Shown: positions 16,277 to 24,215 of the stretch, in pieces
Layout of the letters: each line of letters opens with the position of its first letter
How positions within the stretch are numbered: the stretch's first letter is position 1
Source of the DNA: Hydrogenophilales bacterium CG_4_10_14_3_um_filter_63_21
Lineage (GTDB): Bacteria > Pseudomonadota > Gammaproteobacteria > Burkholderiales > Thiobacillaceae
Length of the DNA stretch: 64,000 bases
Direction: 5' to 3'
Assembly (NCBI GenBank): GCA_002784045.1
Contig: PFJX01000081.1
Span: 38,566-102,565 of the forward strand
Notes under the pieces: generated by a model
Databases searched by the model: none
Told to the model about the DNA's origin: nothing
Seen by the model: only the letters and a program-made list of their open reading frames with translations
Translations under genes and position numbers: made by a program

Positions 16277-16474
16277 ATGCTGCAAGAAGATATCCGCTGC
16301 GGCCAGTGCCAGAGAAAGCTGGCAGTGGGCCGCTACATCGAGATGGAAATCAAGTGCCCGCGCTGCGGCACCATGAATCACCTGAAGGCCACGAGCCTCA
16401 CGCCTGAACGCCATCGAGCGTCTGACTTTGGAGATGACGATGAGCGAAATCCCGCAACGAGTGATGCCGGGTGA
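16277..16474 (+). CDS. Com-like zinc-finger translational regulator
   Basis: 65 residues from ATG 16277 (a TTG at 16271 is an alternative). The core IRCGQCQRKLA, then IEMEIKCPRCGTMNHLKA, is the Mu Com family pattern: two CxxC pairs forming one zinc finger. In Mu, Com binds the mom mRNA and opens a stem that hides the mom start region. Here the gene overlaps the following methyltransferase by 35 bp, as com overlaps mom, and a stem covering the methyltransferase start is present (16409-16446). The inferred role is translational activation of the DNA modification gene. Confidence 0.85.
   Translation: MLQEDIRCGQCQRKLAVGRYIEMEIKCPRCGTMNHLKATSLTPERHRASDFGDDDERNPATSDAG
16409..16446 (+). promoter_or_regulatory. 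RNA stem masking the methyltransferase start (Com target candidate)
   Basis: CGCCATCG (16409-16416) can pair with CGATGAGCG (16438-16446) with one bulged base. The pairing buries the ATG at 16440-16442 in the stem and places GGAG (16430-16433) in the loop. This resembles the translation-inhibitor stem of Mu mom. Eight base pairs can occur by chance; function is inferred from context. Confidence 0.45.
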
Positions 16475-17294
16475 CATCTGGCATATTGGCAGGCACCGGT
16501 TGGCCTGCCTGGACGCAACCGACCCCTGGGGGGTTGCCAGGCTGTTCGGCAAGGAAACCTGGGACGTTCTGCTGACCAGCCCGCCGTATGCCCACCAGCG
16601 CACCTACGGCCTGCCCAACTTCGACTGGTCGCGGCTGATGGTCGGGGCGACAGAAGCCGCCCTGCGCCATGCGTCGGAGCGGTTCCATGCGCTGTTCAAT
16701 CTGGGCCTGGTGCATCGGCATGGCCGGGTGGATGAATACTGGCGAGCCTGGCTGATCGCCTGTCGGCGGCTGGGGCTGCCGCTCTACGGCTGGTATGTCT
16801 GGGACAAGTGCTTCGGCTTTCCTGGAAACCATCATGGCCGCCTCAGCCCCTCCCACGAGTTCATTTTCCACTTGGCCCGCAATCCGTGGTCACCCGCCAA
16901 GTGGCTCAAGAAGAAACACCTGGCAGTGCGCGGTGGCCAGGGTAGCCGGACTTGTGACGGTCGGCTGCGTCCCTGGTCAAGCCCCCAGGCTTGCGCCCAG
17001 CCGACGAAGATACCGGACAGCGTAATCCGCTTGCCCAGCGAGCGACGGCGTGGCATCCATACCCGGCACCATCCGGCAGTGTTCCCGGTCGATCTGCCAT
17101 TGTTCCTGCTGCGGACGTTCGGCCAAGCGGGTTGCGTGGTCTATGAGCCGTTCGCGGGCAGTGGCACCACCATCCTGGCCGCCGAGCAGCTTGGCATGAC
17201 GGTCAGGGCAGTCGAGATCAGCCCGCACTACTGCGACCTGATCCTGACCAGGGTCGAACAAGAAACGGGCATCCAGCCTGTGAAGGAGGTGTGA
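16440..17294 (+). CDS. Phage DNA methyltransferase, beta-class (TSPPY)
   Basis: 284 residues. ATG 16440 is chosen for GGAG 6 bp upstream; ATG 16434 and TTG 16428 are alternatives. Motif IV TSPPYA lies near residue 47 and motif I FAGSGTT near residue 240, the permuted beta-class order (IV, recognition region, I) of N4-cytosine and N6-adenine amino-methyltransferases. SPPY is compatible with either base. No restriction gene is nearby, so it is an orphan that probably protects phage DNA from host restriction, filling the role that Mom has in Mu. The Com-like gene and the stem over its start suggest late, Com-dependent translation. Confidence 0.88.
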   Translation: MSEIPQRVMPGDIWHIGRHRLACLDATDPWGVARLFGKETWDVLLTSPPYAHQRTYGLPNFDWSRLMVGATEAALRHASERFHALFNLGLVHRHGRVDEYWRAWLIACRRLGLPLYGWYVWDKCFGFPGNHHGRLSPSHEFIFHLARNPWSPAKWLKKKHLAVRGGQGSRTCDGRLRPWSSPQACAQPTKIPDSVIRLPSERRRGIHTRHHPAVFPVDLPLFLLRTFGQAGCVVYEPFAGSGTTILAAEQLGMTVRAVEISPHYCDLILTRVEQETGIQPVKEV

Positions 17295-17295
17295 C

Positions 17296-18060
17296 ATGGC
17301 CACACCTATCGTTCCCTGGATCGGCGGCAAGCGTCGGCTGGCCAAGCGGATTCTGCCCATCTTCCCGGCCCACGAATGCTATGTGGAGCCGTTCGCAGGC
17401 GGTGCCGCCCTGTTCTTCTTGAAGGATCAGTCCGATGTCGAGGTGCTCAATGACATCAACGGCGAGCTGGTGAATCTCTACCGGGTCGTGAAGCACCACC
17501 TGGAAGAGTTCGTCAGGCAATTCAAGTGGGCGCTGATCAGTCGGCAAATCTACGGCTGGCTCAAGCAGACACCGGAGGAAACGCTGACAGATATCCAGCG
17601 GGCAGCCAGGTTCTATTACCTCCAGAAGATGGCCTTCGGCGGCAAGGTGGCCAATCAGACCTTCGGCACGGCCACGACCTCGGCACCGCGCCTGAACCTC
17701 CTGCGGATCGAGGAGGAACTATCAGCCGCCCACCTGCGGCTGTCCCGTACCTACATCGAACACTTGCCCTGGGATGAGTGCATCCGGCGCTACGACCGGC
17801 CCCACAGCCTGTTTTACCTCGACCCGCCCTACTGGGGCACCGAGGGGTACGGCGTGGGCTTCGGCCTGGATCAATACGCCCGGATGGCGAGCCTGGCCAA
17901 GTCCATCAAGGGCAAGATGGTCATTTCGGTGAATGACATCCCGGAGATGCGCCAGGTGTTCGATGGACTGGAGATGGAGCGTCTGGAGATCAGCTACACC
18001 GTGGGCGGTGCTGGCCGCAGCAAGGCCGTCTCCGGGGAGCTACTGATCCGCAACTGGTGA
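17296..18060 (+). CDS. Dam-type DNA adenine methyltransferase (D12 class)
   Basis: 254 residues with strong AAGGAGGT before ATG 17296, one base after the previous stop. The order is PWIGGKRRLAKRI (SAM-binding N-end), FAGGAALFF (motif I), a recognition region with RFYYLQKMAFGGKV, and DPPYWGTEGYG (motif IV), diagnostic of alpha-class N6-adenine methyltransferases of the Dam/D12 family. The target site cannot be read from sequence. It is paired with a beta-class enzyme, so the phage may modify two sites. Its GC content and codon use match the neighbouring phage genes. It is the last phage gene. Confidence 0.92.
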   Translation: MATPIVPWIGGKRRLAKRILPIFPAHECYVEPFAGGAALFFLKDQSDVEVLNDINGELVNLYRVVKHHLEEFVRQFKWALISRQIYGWLKQTPEETLTDIQRAARFYYLQKMAFGGKVANQTFGTATTSAPRLNLLRIEEELSAAHLRLSRTYIEHLPWDECIRRYDRPHSLFYLDPPYWGTEGYGVGFGLDQYARMASLAKSIKGKMVISVNDIPEMRQVFDGLEMERLEISYTVGGAGRSKAVSGELLIRNW

Positions 18061-18076
18061 TCCAGCACAGACGACA

Positions 18077-18100
18077 AAGGGGCCGATGGCCCCTTGTCTC
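18077..18100 (+). terminator. Hairpin after the last phage gene
   Basis: AAGGGGCC, loop GAT, GGCCCCTT (18077-18095), then TTGTCTC-type tail. An 8-bp GC-rich stem 17 bp after the Dam-type stop; the tail is only moderately T-rich. Confidence 0.6.
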
Positions 18101-18145
18101 TGCGTCGATAGAATGAAAATGTGTTTGAGCCGGTACAAACGATCA

Positions 18146-18195
18146 GGCCGGTGATTTATCCTGAGATTTCGCGTGAGTTTTCGCGGCGCGCTTCA
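18146..18195. repeat. Mu-like right end / attR junction
   Basis: Read on the minus strand from 18195 inward, the sequence starts TGAAGCG, has CGCGAAAAC and ACGCGAAAT at spaced positions, and GATAAAT at positions 36-42. The phage Mu right end starts TGAAGCG, has two CGAAA units and GATAAAT at the same positions 36-42. About 25 of the first 42 bases agree by hand count. The terminal dinucleotide is CA on the plus strand, as needed for Mu-type ends. CCAGA (18196-18200) would be the 5-bp target duplication if the left end is intact. Confidence 0.8.
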
Positions 18196-18204
18196 CCAGA
18201 CACC

Positions 18205-21054
18205 ATGAACAAACCACACCGACGTTCATCACGTTCAAAACGCTCTTTCATGAAGCGTTTGGCGGGACAAAGACGCTTGCTCGCGCCGGCCGCCCTGGTC
18301 CTTCTCGCCGGTCTCGGAGGCGGCGCCTACTACCTGGCGCGTGGCCATGCCAGCCCGGAACAGCGCATCGCGAGCGCGAAACAACTGGAACTGGCTGGGG
18401 ACCGCAAAGGAGCCGCCATCGAGATCAAGAATGCCCTTCAGCAAACGCCAGACAATGGCGAGGCACGCTTCCTGCTCGGGCGTATCCATTACGCCAACAA
18501 CGATTTCGTTAACGCGGAAAAGGAACTGCGACAAGCAATGAGCAAGGGCTACCCAGCGCCGGAAGCGTCAATCCTGCTGGCACGTACCCTGCTGGCATTA
18601 CGCCAGCCCAAGAAAATTCTTGCTGAAATCAAGGTATTGCCGGGCGCCACCGCCGACGCCAATGCCGCGATTCTGGCGCTTCGTGCCCAGGCTTACGCCC
18701 TGTCGGGTGACAAAGCCAGCATGGAAAACAGCCTGCGCCAGGCGGACGGCCTGGTCGCTGAGCATCCCGACACCTTGGCATTCCGCGCCGGGCAGGCCTA
18801 CGCCAGCGGCCATGCCGAAGAAGCTCTGGCGGCGGTGGAGAAAGCCATCGCCAAGGCGGGCAAGCGCGTTGACCTGCACGTCATGAAGGCTGATCTGCTC
18901 CGCGCCTCGAAGCGTCGCGAGGAAGCATTCAAGGCTTACAGCAAGGCGCTGGCGCTCGATCCCAGCAATCTGCCTGCCCGGCTTGCTGTCGCTCAACATT
19001 ACCTAACGGCCGCGAACCTCGACCAGGCGCAGGCTGAACTGAAGACGTTGCAAGGCTATGCGCCGAATAACCTGATGGGGCGCTATCTCGAGGGTTTGAT
19101 CGAATTCCGGCGCAAAAACCTCGACGCGGCCAATAACAAATTGCAGGAAGTGCTACGCAGCGCACCGGACTTCGCCCCCGCCAATCTACTGGCGGGGGCC
19201 ATCGCCCTTAGCCAGGGCAAGCGTGAGAGCGCCATAAGCCACCTGAATCGGGTTCTCGAAGTCGCGCCCGACCATATTCTGGCGCGTAAATTGCTCGCTA
19301 CCGCCATGCTCGAATCCGGCCAGGCGAAGCGCGCGCGCGAATTGATCGCCAACATCAAGGACGATGATCACGATGTCCAATTGTTGTCCCTGCAAGGCAA
19401 CATTGCCTTGCGCCAGGGCTCGTATCAGGAGGCTCGCAACAAACTTGAAAAGGCCTCCGCGCTGGCGCCAGACAACACCGCGCTGACCCGCGAACTGGCG
19501 GCCAGCCGGCTGGCGAGCGGCGATGAGCGGGGCGCGATCGAAGCGCTCACCCAGTTGGCCGAAAAGGACACCACAACCCACCAGGCCGATGTGCTGCTGG
19601 TCATGACGCACGCCAAGGCCAAGCGCTATGACGAGGCGCTCAAGGTGGTGGCCGAACTTGAGCGCAGGCACCCTCGCCTCCCGCTGGCCGAAAACCTGCG
19701 CGGCACGATTTATCTATTACGCAATGATGCCGCTCTGGCGCGGAAGTCCTTCACCAAGGCTTTGGAAATCGATCCCGGGTATCTGCCGGCGGCAAGCAAT
19801 CTGGCGCGCCTCGACCTGGTCAACAAGGACATCAAATCAGCACGCGCGCGCTTCCAGAAAGTGCTCCAGAAAACTCCAAAAAACGCGCGTGCCCTCATCG
19901 CCCTGGCGCAACTGGCGGCACTCGAAAAGAACGAGCCCGAGTTTCTCAGCTTGCTCGAACAGGCCAAGAAAGCCGCGCCATCCGACGCAACCTCACGGCA
20001 AATGCTGGCGCGTTACTGGCTGAGCAAGCGTGATGCTGGAAAAGCGATGGTGGAAGCGCGCTCCGCCCTCGATGCCACCGGCAAACCGGAGTTCCTGGAC
20101 GCGATCGGCGCCGCCCAGTTGCTGCAGAATGACACGGCCAATGCGCTGGCGACCTACCAAAAATGGGCCAACAGCAACCCAAACAACCCCCTTGCGCATT
20201 ACCGGCTTGCGCTGGTCCAGAACCTGGCCAAGGATCGCCCGGGCGCGCTCAAGTCCCTGGACAAAGCCTTGGCGCTTTACCCAGGCTTTGCCGACGCCAG
20301 TATTCAGAAGGCGCTTCTGCTGGGTCTGGAAGGAAAGCAGGAGGAAGGCATCAAGCTCGCGCGTGCCCTTCAGGCCCGTACCCCCAACTCGGCTGCCGGC
20401 TATATGGCCGAGGCGGAGATTCTATTTGGCGCCAAGCGCTATCTCGATGCTGGCAAACTCTTCGCCAAGTCGGCGCAAATAGCCGGGCAGGGCCAACCTT
20501 TGGTGCGAGCCCAGCAGGCCTATGCCGCCGCCGGCCAGGCGGTTGAGGGCGAGAAACTGCTCGAGCAATGGCTCAAGGCCCATCCCAATGATCACGCCCT
20601 GCGCCATGTCCTGGCGCAGGCCCAACTCAACGGCAAGCGCCTGAAGGAAGCTGCCGACAACTACCGCATCTTGATCCGCGCGAATCCGCGTGATCTGGTG
20701 GCCTACAACAATCTGGCGTGGCTACTGGGTGAATTGAAGGATCCGCAAGCCCTGGCGATGTCCGAGCAAGCGTACAAACTGGCGCCCAAGAACGCCGCCG
20801 TTATCGACACGTATGGTTGGCAGCTCGTACTGGCAGCCCAGGCCAAACGCGCCATTCCCTACCTGCGGGAGGCACTCAACATGGTTCCCAACAGCCCTGA
20901 GATTCGCTGGCACCTTGCGACAGCTCTGGAGAAAGCGGGCGACAAGAACGGAGCGATAACCGAGCTGGATCGCTTGCTGTCCAGTCATATGGCCTTTCCC
21001 CAGGAATCGCAGGCACGCGTCTTATTGCAGCAATTGAGGAAGGCGGGAGGCTGA
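18205..21054 (+). CDS. prsT: PEP-CTERM system TPR protein PrsT, first copy
   Basis: 949 residues. ATG 18205 is chosen because the upstream open frame (from GTG 18121) is prophage end sequence. N-terminus: a basic stretch, one hydrophobic anchor (about 30-50, LLAPAALVLLAGLGGGAYYL), and no lipobox Cys. Then about 20 TPR units run to the end, the first being ASPEQRIASAKQLELAGDRK, of the type seen in PrsT (TIGR02917). PrsT proteins go with exosortase/PEP-CTERM sorting and polysaccharide export and act in the periplasm. The prophage end is 9 bp before the ATG, so the native promoter and ribosome site have been displaced; expression is doubtful. The first codons may also be lost. Confidence 0.85.
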   Translation: MNKPHRRSSRSKRSFMKRLAGQRRLLAPAALVLLAGLGGGAYYLARGHASPEQRIASAKQLELAGDRKGAAIEIKNALQQTPDNGEARFLLGRIHYANNDFVNAEKELRQAMSKGYPAPEASILLARTLLALRQPKKILAEIKVLPGATADANAAILALRAQAYALSGDKASMENSLRQADGLVAEHPDTLAFRAGQAYASGHAEEALAAVEKAIAKAGKRVDLHVMKADLLRASKRREEAFKAYSKALALDPSNLPARLAVAQHYLTAANLDQAQAELKTLQGYAPNNLMGRYLEGLIEFRRKNLDAANNKLQEVLRSAPDFAPANLLAGAIALSQGKRESAISHLNRVLEVAPDHILARKLLATAMLESGQAKRARELIANIKDDDHDVQLLSLQGNIALRQGSYQEARNKLEKASALAPDNTALTRELAASRLASGDERGAIEALTQLAEKDTTTHQADVLLVMTHAKAKRYDEALKVVAELERRHPRLPLAENLRGTIYLLRNDAALARKSFTKALEIDPGYLPAASNLARLDLVNKDIKSARARFQKVLQKTPKNARALIALAQLAALEKNEPEFLSLLEQAKKAAPSDATSRQMLARYWLSKRDAGKAMVEARSALDATGKPEFLDAIGAAQLLQNDTANALATYQKWANSNPNNPLAHYRLALVQNLAKDRPGALKSLDKALALYPGFADASIQKALLLGLEGKQEEGIKLARALQARTPNSAAGYMAEAEILFGAKRYLDAGKLFAKSAQIAGQGQPLVRAQQAYAAAGQAVEGEKLLEQWLKAHPNDHALRHVLAQAQLNGKRLKEAADNYRILIRANPRDLVAYNNLAWLLGELKDPQALAMSEQAYKLAPKNAAVIDTYGWQLVLAAQAKRAIPYLREALNMVPNSPEIRWHLATALEKAGDKNGAITELDRLLSSHMAFPQESQARVLLQQLRKAGG

Positions 21055-21143
21055 CCGATTTGCCAAACTGCTTTCCTGGATGATTGGTTTTCCCATTGAT
21101 ATTTGAGCATTTGAGCAAGAAATTCAGATAAAGGATTTTCCCG

Positions 21144-23930
21144 ATGCATCAACCTTCCAACTTGATTACGACTTTGGTCTTTACCGCTGCTGTCACGCTG
21201 ACCGCCTGTGGCGGCAAGAGCCCGGAAGCACATATCCAATCCGCCAAAGAAGCCATCCTGGCGGCGGATTACAAGGCTGCAACCATTGAGCTGAAGTCCA
21301 CGCTGGAAGCTGCACCTAGCAACGTAGAAGCGCGCCTGCTGCTAGGGCAGTCATTTCAGGCTCAGGAGCATTGGGCGAACAGCGAAAAGGAATTCAGAAA
21401 GGCTTTGGAACTCGGGGCTTCGCCCGAGCAAGTTCTGCCCTCCTTGGCCCGTGCACTGGTCCATCAAGGGAAATACCAACAGGCTCTCGACTTGGCGCTA
21501 CCCGACTACGGACTAGGTGCACAGGCGTTAGCCTCTGTAAAGGCTGAACGTGCCAATGCGTACATGGCGCTCGGCAAGCCTCAGGAAGCCGCTCAGGCTA
21601 TTGAAGAAGGCGAGAAATCACTGGCCGGGCTCGGTCCGACCGATATTTCAAAAGACCTGTATTTGGCCAAGGCGTATCTAGCGTTGATAAACAAGCAGCC
21701 TGGCGAGGCATTGTCGCTCCTGGATGCAATCCTGAAAAAGGACAGCAAATTTATCGAGGCCATGGATATGAAGGCCCAATTGCTGCTGGGAGACAAAAAG
21801 GTCGCTGAGGCATTCAAGGTCTATGAACAGATTGTGGCCACAAATCCGAAACATTTCAGTGCGCATCTTGCCATTGCCGGCCTGCACCAGAGAAAAGGGA
21901 ATCTTGATGCGGCGGACAAATCGGTCCAGGCCGCTGAAAAGATTGCGCCGGGTTCTCCTTTTGTTCTATACGCCCGAGCCAGCATTGAATTTAGCCGCGG
22001 CAATACCCGCAAGGCGAATGAAGCCATCCAGCAAGTTCTAAAGATAAGACCGGACCATCTGGCCAGCCGGCTGATCAGAGCTACCACCAGCCTTGAACTG
22101 GGCAATTACGAACAAAGCCAGAAGGACGCCGAATACTTCCTGGCTCAGCAGCCAGGCAATGCCTTTGCCGCCAGGGTACTGGCGGCAAACCAGTTGAAAT
22201 CGAATAACTTCCAGGGAGCCTTGAATACGCTCACGCCTCTGCTCAAGGCCAATGCGAATGACGTGGCACTGCTGGCCCTGCTTGGCGAGGCGCACCTCAA
22301 GGCACGTGACTACAACAAGGCTATGGAATATCTCGACCGGGCATCCAAATTGGACCCAAAGAATGCCTATATCAAGAGCCAGCAGGCTACCGGCCTGCTG
22401 TATCAAGGAGAAACCGAACAGGCCATCACCATGCTGGAACGGGCCGCCAATCTGAGCGAAAAGCCGGGGCAGGCGGACATAACCTTGATTCTGCTGAAAC
22501 TGAGTAAACAAAATTACGACCAAGCACTGCAGGCCATCGAGGTTTTCGAGAAAAAGTTGCCGAACAATCCGGTCACGCACAGCCTGCGCGCTTCCGCATA
22601 CCTCGGTAAGAAGGACCCCGCCTCCGCGCGCAAATCATTGGGAAAGGCACTGGCCGCCGATCCCAAGTTCTTTCCTGCCGCCGCCACCCTGGCCACCCTG
22701 GACTTGCAGGACAAGAACCCCCAAGCAGCACGTAGCCGCTTCGAATCCATACTGGCGCATGACCAAGCCAATGTATCGGCCATATTGGCCTTGGCCGAGT
22801 TGGCACAAGCCGGCAAGCACGATGAAGAGTATCTCAATTGGCTGATGAAGGCGGTCAAGACGAATAGCAAGCTCGTGCAGCCACACCAGTTGCTGATCAG
22901 CTATTACCTGTCCAAGCAGCAAAATGCCAAGGCTCTGGCGCAAGCGAGAGACGCGGTTCAACAGCATCCTGAAAGTCCCGTTGCCCTCAAACTGCTCGGC
23001 GCCACCCAACTTGCCACGGGCGACACCAATGCCGCACTGGTTACCTTCAAGCAGATGGTAGTGAAGGCGCCTGATTCCTCGGACACCTATTACCGTCTGG
23101 CAATGGCTCAAGTCGCGGCCAAAGACAGGCGATCAGCGCGTATTAGTCTGCAAAAAGCGATTCACTTGCAGCCAGGCTTCATCCAGGCTCAGGACGCACT
23201 GATTCGGCTTGAAATGTCAGAAGGAAAATCGGGGGCGGCCCTGGCGGTAACCAAACAAATGCAAATGGAAAGCCCCAAAGCCACTCTCGGCTTCGAGCGA
23301 GAGGGCGACATACACCTGGCCCAAAAACGTCATTCCCTAGCCATCCATGCCTACCAACGGGCTATTGACCTGGGGGCGGGCACCACCGGCCAAATCAAGT
23401 TGCTTCATGCACTTAATCTCTCAGGTGACACACGAGGTGCTGAACAACGCTTGACGACCTGGATCAAGCAGCATCCCACAGATATCCTCGCGCGCAATTT
23501 CGCCGCGGAGTTTTACACGCAGGCTGGGCGCGACCAGGAAGCTATCATCCAATACGAGGCAGTACAGCGTTTAGCTCCACCCGAAGCCGCCCTTCTCAAC
23601 AATCTTGCCTTGCTCTACCAGCGTATGAATGACAAGCGGGCGCTGGGAACAGCCGAACAGGCCCTCAAGCTTGCTCCCGATCAACCACCGATGCAGGATA
23701 CCCTGGGCTGGATTCTGCTGGAACAGGGGCAGATTCCGCGTGCTTTGGAACTCCTGCACAGCGCGGCGAGTAAAGCACCCAAGTCAGCAACGCTACGTTA
23801 CCACTATGCAGTTGCCCTGGCCCGCTCCGGCAAGAAGGCGGAAGCGAAGAAGGAGCTGGAAGCCGCCATCGCCAGTGGCCAGAAAATACGTGAACTGGAA
23901 GCTGCCAAGGCCCTACTCAAAAGCCTGTGA
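21144..23930 (+). CDS. prsT: PEP-CTERM system TPR lipoprotein PrsT, second copy
   Basis: 928 residues. A signal peptide with lipobox LTACGGKS (Cys about residue 23) predicts a lipoprotein, the usual PrsT form. The body is a long TPR array (SPEAHIQSAKEAILAADYKA at the start; DTLGWILLEQGQIPRALELL near the end), the same architecture as the upstream copy. The two are tandem paralogues 89 bp apart; base composition here is lower in GC. A short AAAGGA precedes the ATG. It likely scaffolds export or sorting in the periplasm or at the outer membrane, by family knowledge. Exosortase itself is not in the window. Confidence 0.88.
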   Translation: MHQPSNLITTLVFTAAVTLTACGGKSPEAHIQSAKEAILAADYKAATIELKSTLEAAPSNVEARLLLGQSFQAQEHWANSEKEFRKALELGASPEQVLPSLARALVHQGKYQQALDLALPDYGLGAQALASVKAERANAYMALGKPQEAAQAIEEGEKSLAGLGPTDISKDLYLAKAYLALINKQPGEALSLLDAILKKDSKFIEAMDMKAQLLLGDKKVAEAFKVYEQIVATNPKHFSAHLAIAGLHQRKGNLDAADKSVQAAEKIAPGSPFVLYARASIEFSRGNTRKANEAIQQVLKIRPDHLASRLIRATTSLELGNYEQSQKDAEYFLAQQPGNAFAARVLAANQLKSNNFQGALNTLTPLLKANANDVALLALLGEAHLKARDYNKAMEYLDRASKLDPKNAYIKSQQATGLLYQGETEQAITMLERAANLSEKPGQADITLILLKLSKQNYDQALQAIEVFEKKLPNNPVTHSLRASAYLGKKDPASARKSLGKALAADPKFFPAAATLATLDLQDKNPQAARSRFESILAHDQANVSAILALAELAQAGKHDEEYLNWLMKAVKTNSKLVQPHQLLISYYLSKQQNAKALAQARDAVQQHPESPVALKLLGATQLATGDTNAALVTFKQMVVKAPDSSDTYYRLAMAQVAAKDRRSARISLQKAIHLQPGFIQAQDALIRLEMSEGKSGAALAVTKQMQMESPKATLGFEREGDIHLAQKRHSLAIHAYQRAIDLGAGTTGQIKLLHALNLSGDTRGAEQRLTTWIKQHPTDILARNFAAEFYTQAGRDQEAIIQYEAVQRLAPPEAALLNNLALLYQRMNDKRALGTAEQALKLAPDQPPMQDTLGWILLEQGQIPRALELLHSAASKAPKSATLRYHYAVALARSGKKAEAKKELEAAIASGQKIRELEAAKALLKSL

Positions 23931-24014
23931 GCAGAAGTCGAGTATCTCCTGAGCAGTGCTTCCACGGACTGAGTCCATGCATCCGGGCGGCTAACAATCA
24001 GACACACCTAACCC

Positions 24015-24035
24015 CACTCTAGCGAAGAGTGTTTT
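24015..24035 (+). terminator. Weak hairpin after prsT
   Basis: CACTCT (24015-24020), loop AGCGA, AGAGTG (24026-24031), then TTTTC. A 6-bp stem only, 85 bp after the prsT stop. Confidence 0.4.
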
Positions 24036-24083
24036 CATCGCCAGTTCCGCGGGGTTTTGGAGACAGGGTTAAAAAGATCAAGA

Positions 24084-24215
24084 ATGAGCCCGCATTACTG
24101 CTACTTGCGGTTTGTCTGCCCGCAGCCTGTGGCATGGCCGCAGCCCATTGATTGCCCATTCAAGAATGCACTCGCTATGCTTCGGCAGGCGCTCATTTGC
24201 AGCACAGGAAAATGA
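24084..24215 (+). CDS. Possible 43-residue leader peptide
   Basis: Open from ATG 24084; the stop TGA (24213-24215) overlaps the ATG of the following permease (ATGA), the pattern of translational coupling. The peptide has four Cys (YCYLRFVCPQPVAWPQPIDC is its early part). No clear ribosome site is seen and no family is known. It may be chance. Confidence 0.25.
   Translation: MSPHYCYLRFVCPQPVAWPQPIDCPFKNALAMLRQALICSTGK

Larger units (their letters stand above)
1..18195 (+). mobile_element. Mu-like transposable prophage, right (late) part
   Basis: All genes from the left edge to 18060 are phage head, tail, fibre or DNA-modification genes on the plus strand (one doubtful minus ORF at 4431-4688). 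They are tightly packed with short overlaps. The right boundary is set at 18195 because the reverse complement starting there reads TGAAGCG, then CGCGAAAAC, then GATAAAT at position 36, closely matching the phage Mu right end. Host genes start immediately after. The left end, transposase and early genes lie outside the window. The module order (capsid, gp36/gp37, P2-like tail, Com plus methyltransferase at the right tip) fits Mu-like phages with a P2-type tail. Integrity of the element cannot be judged from half of it. Confidence 0.9.

Noticed and set aside
18121-18204. N-terminal extension of the first prsT frame from GTG 18121
   Set aside because: The bases belong to the prophage right end; the real host start is the ATG at 18205 or later.
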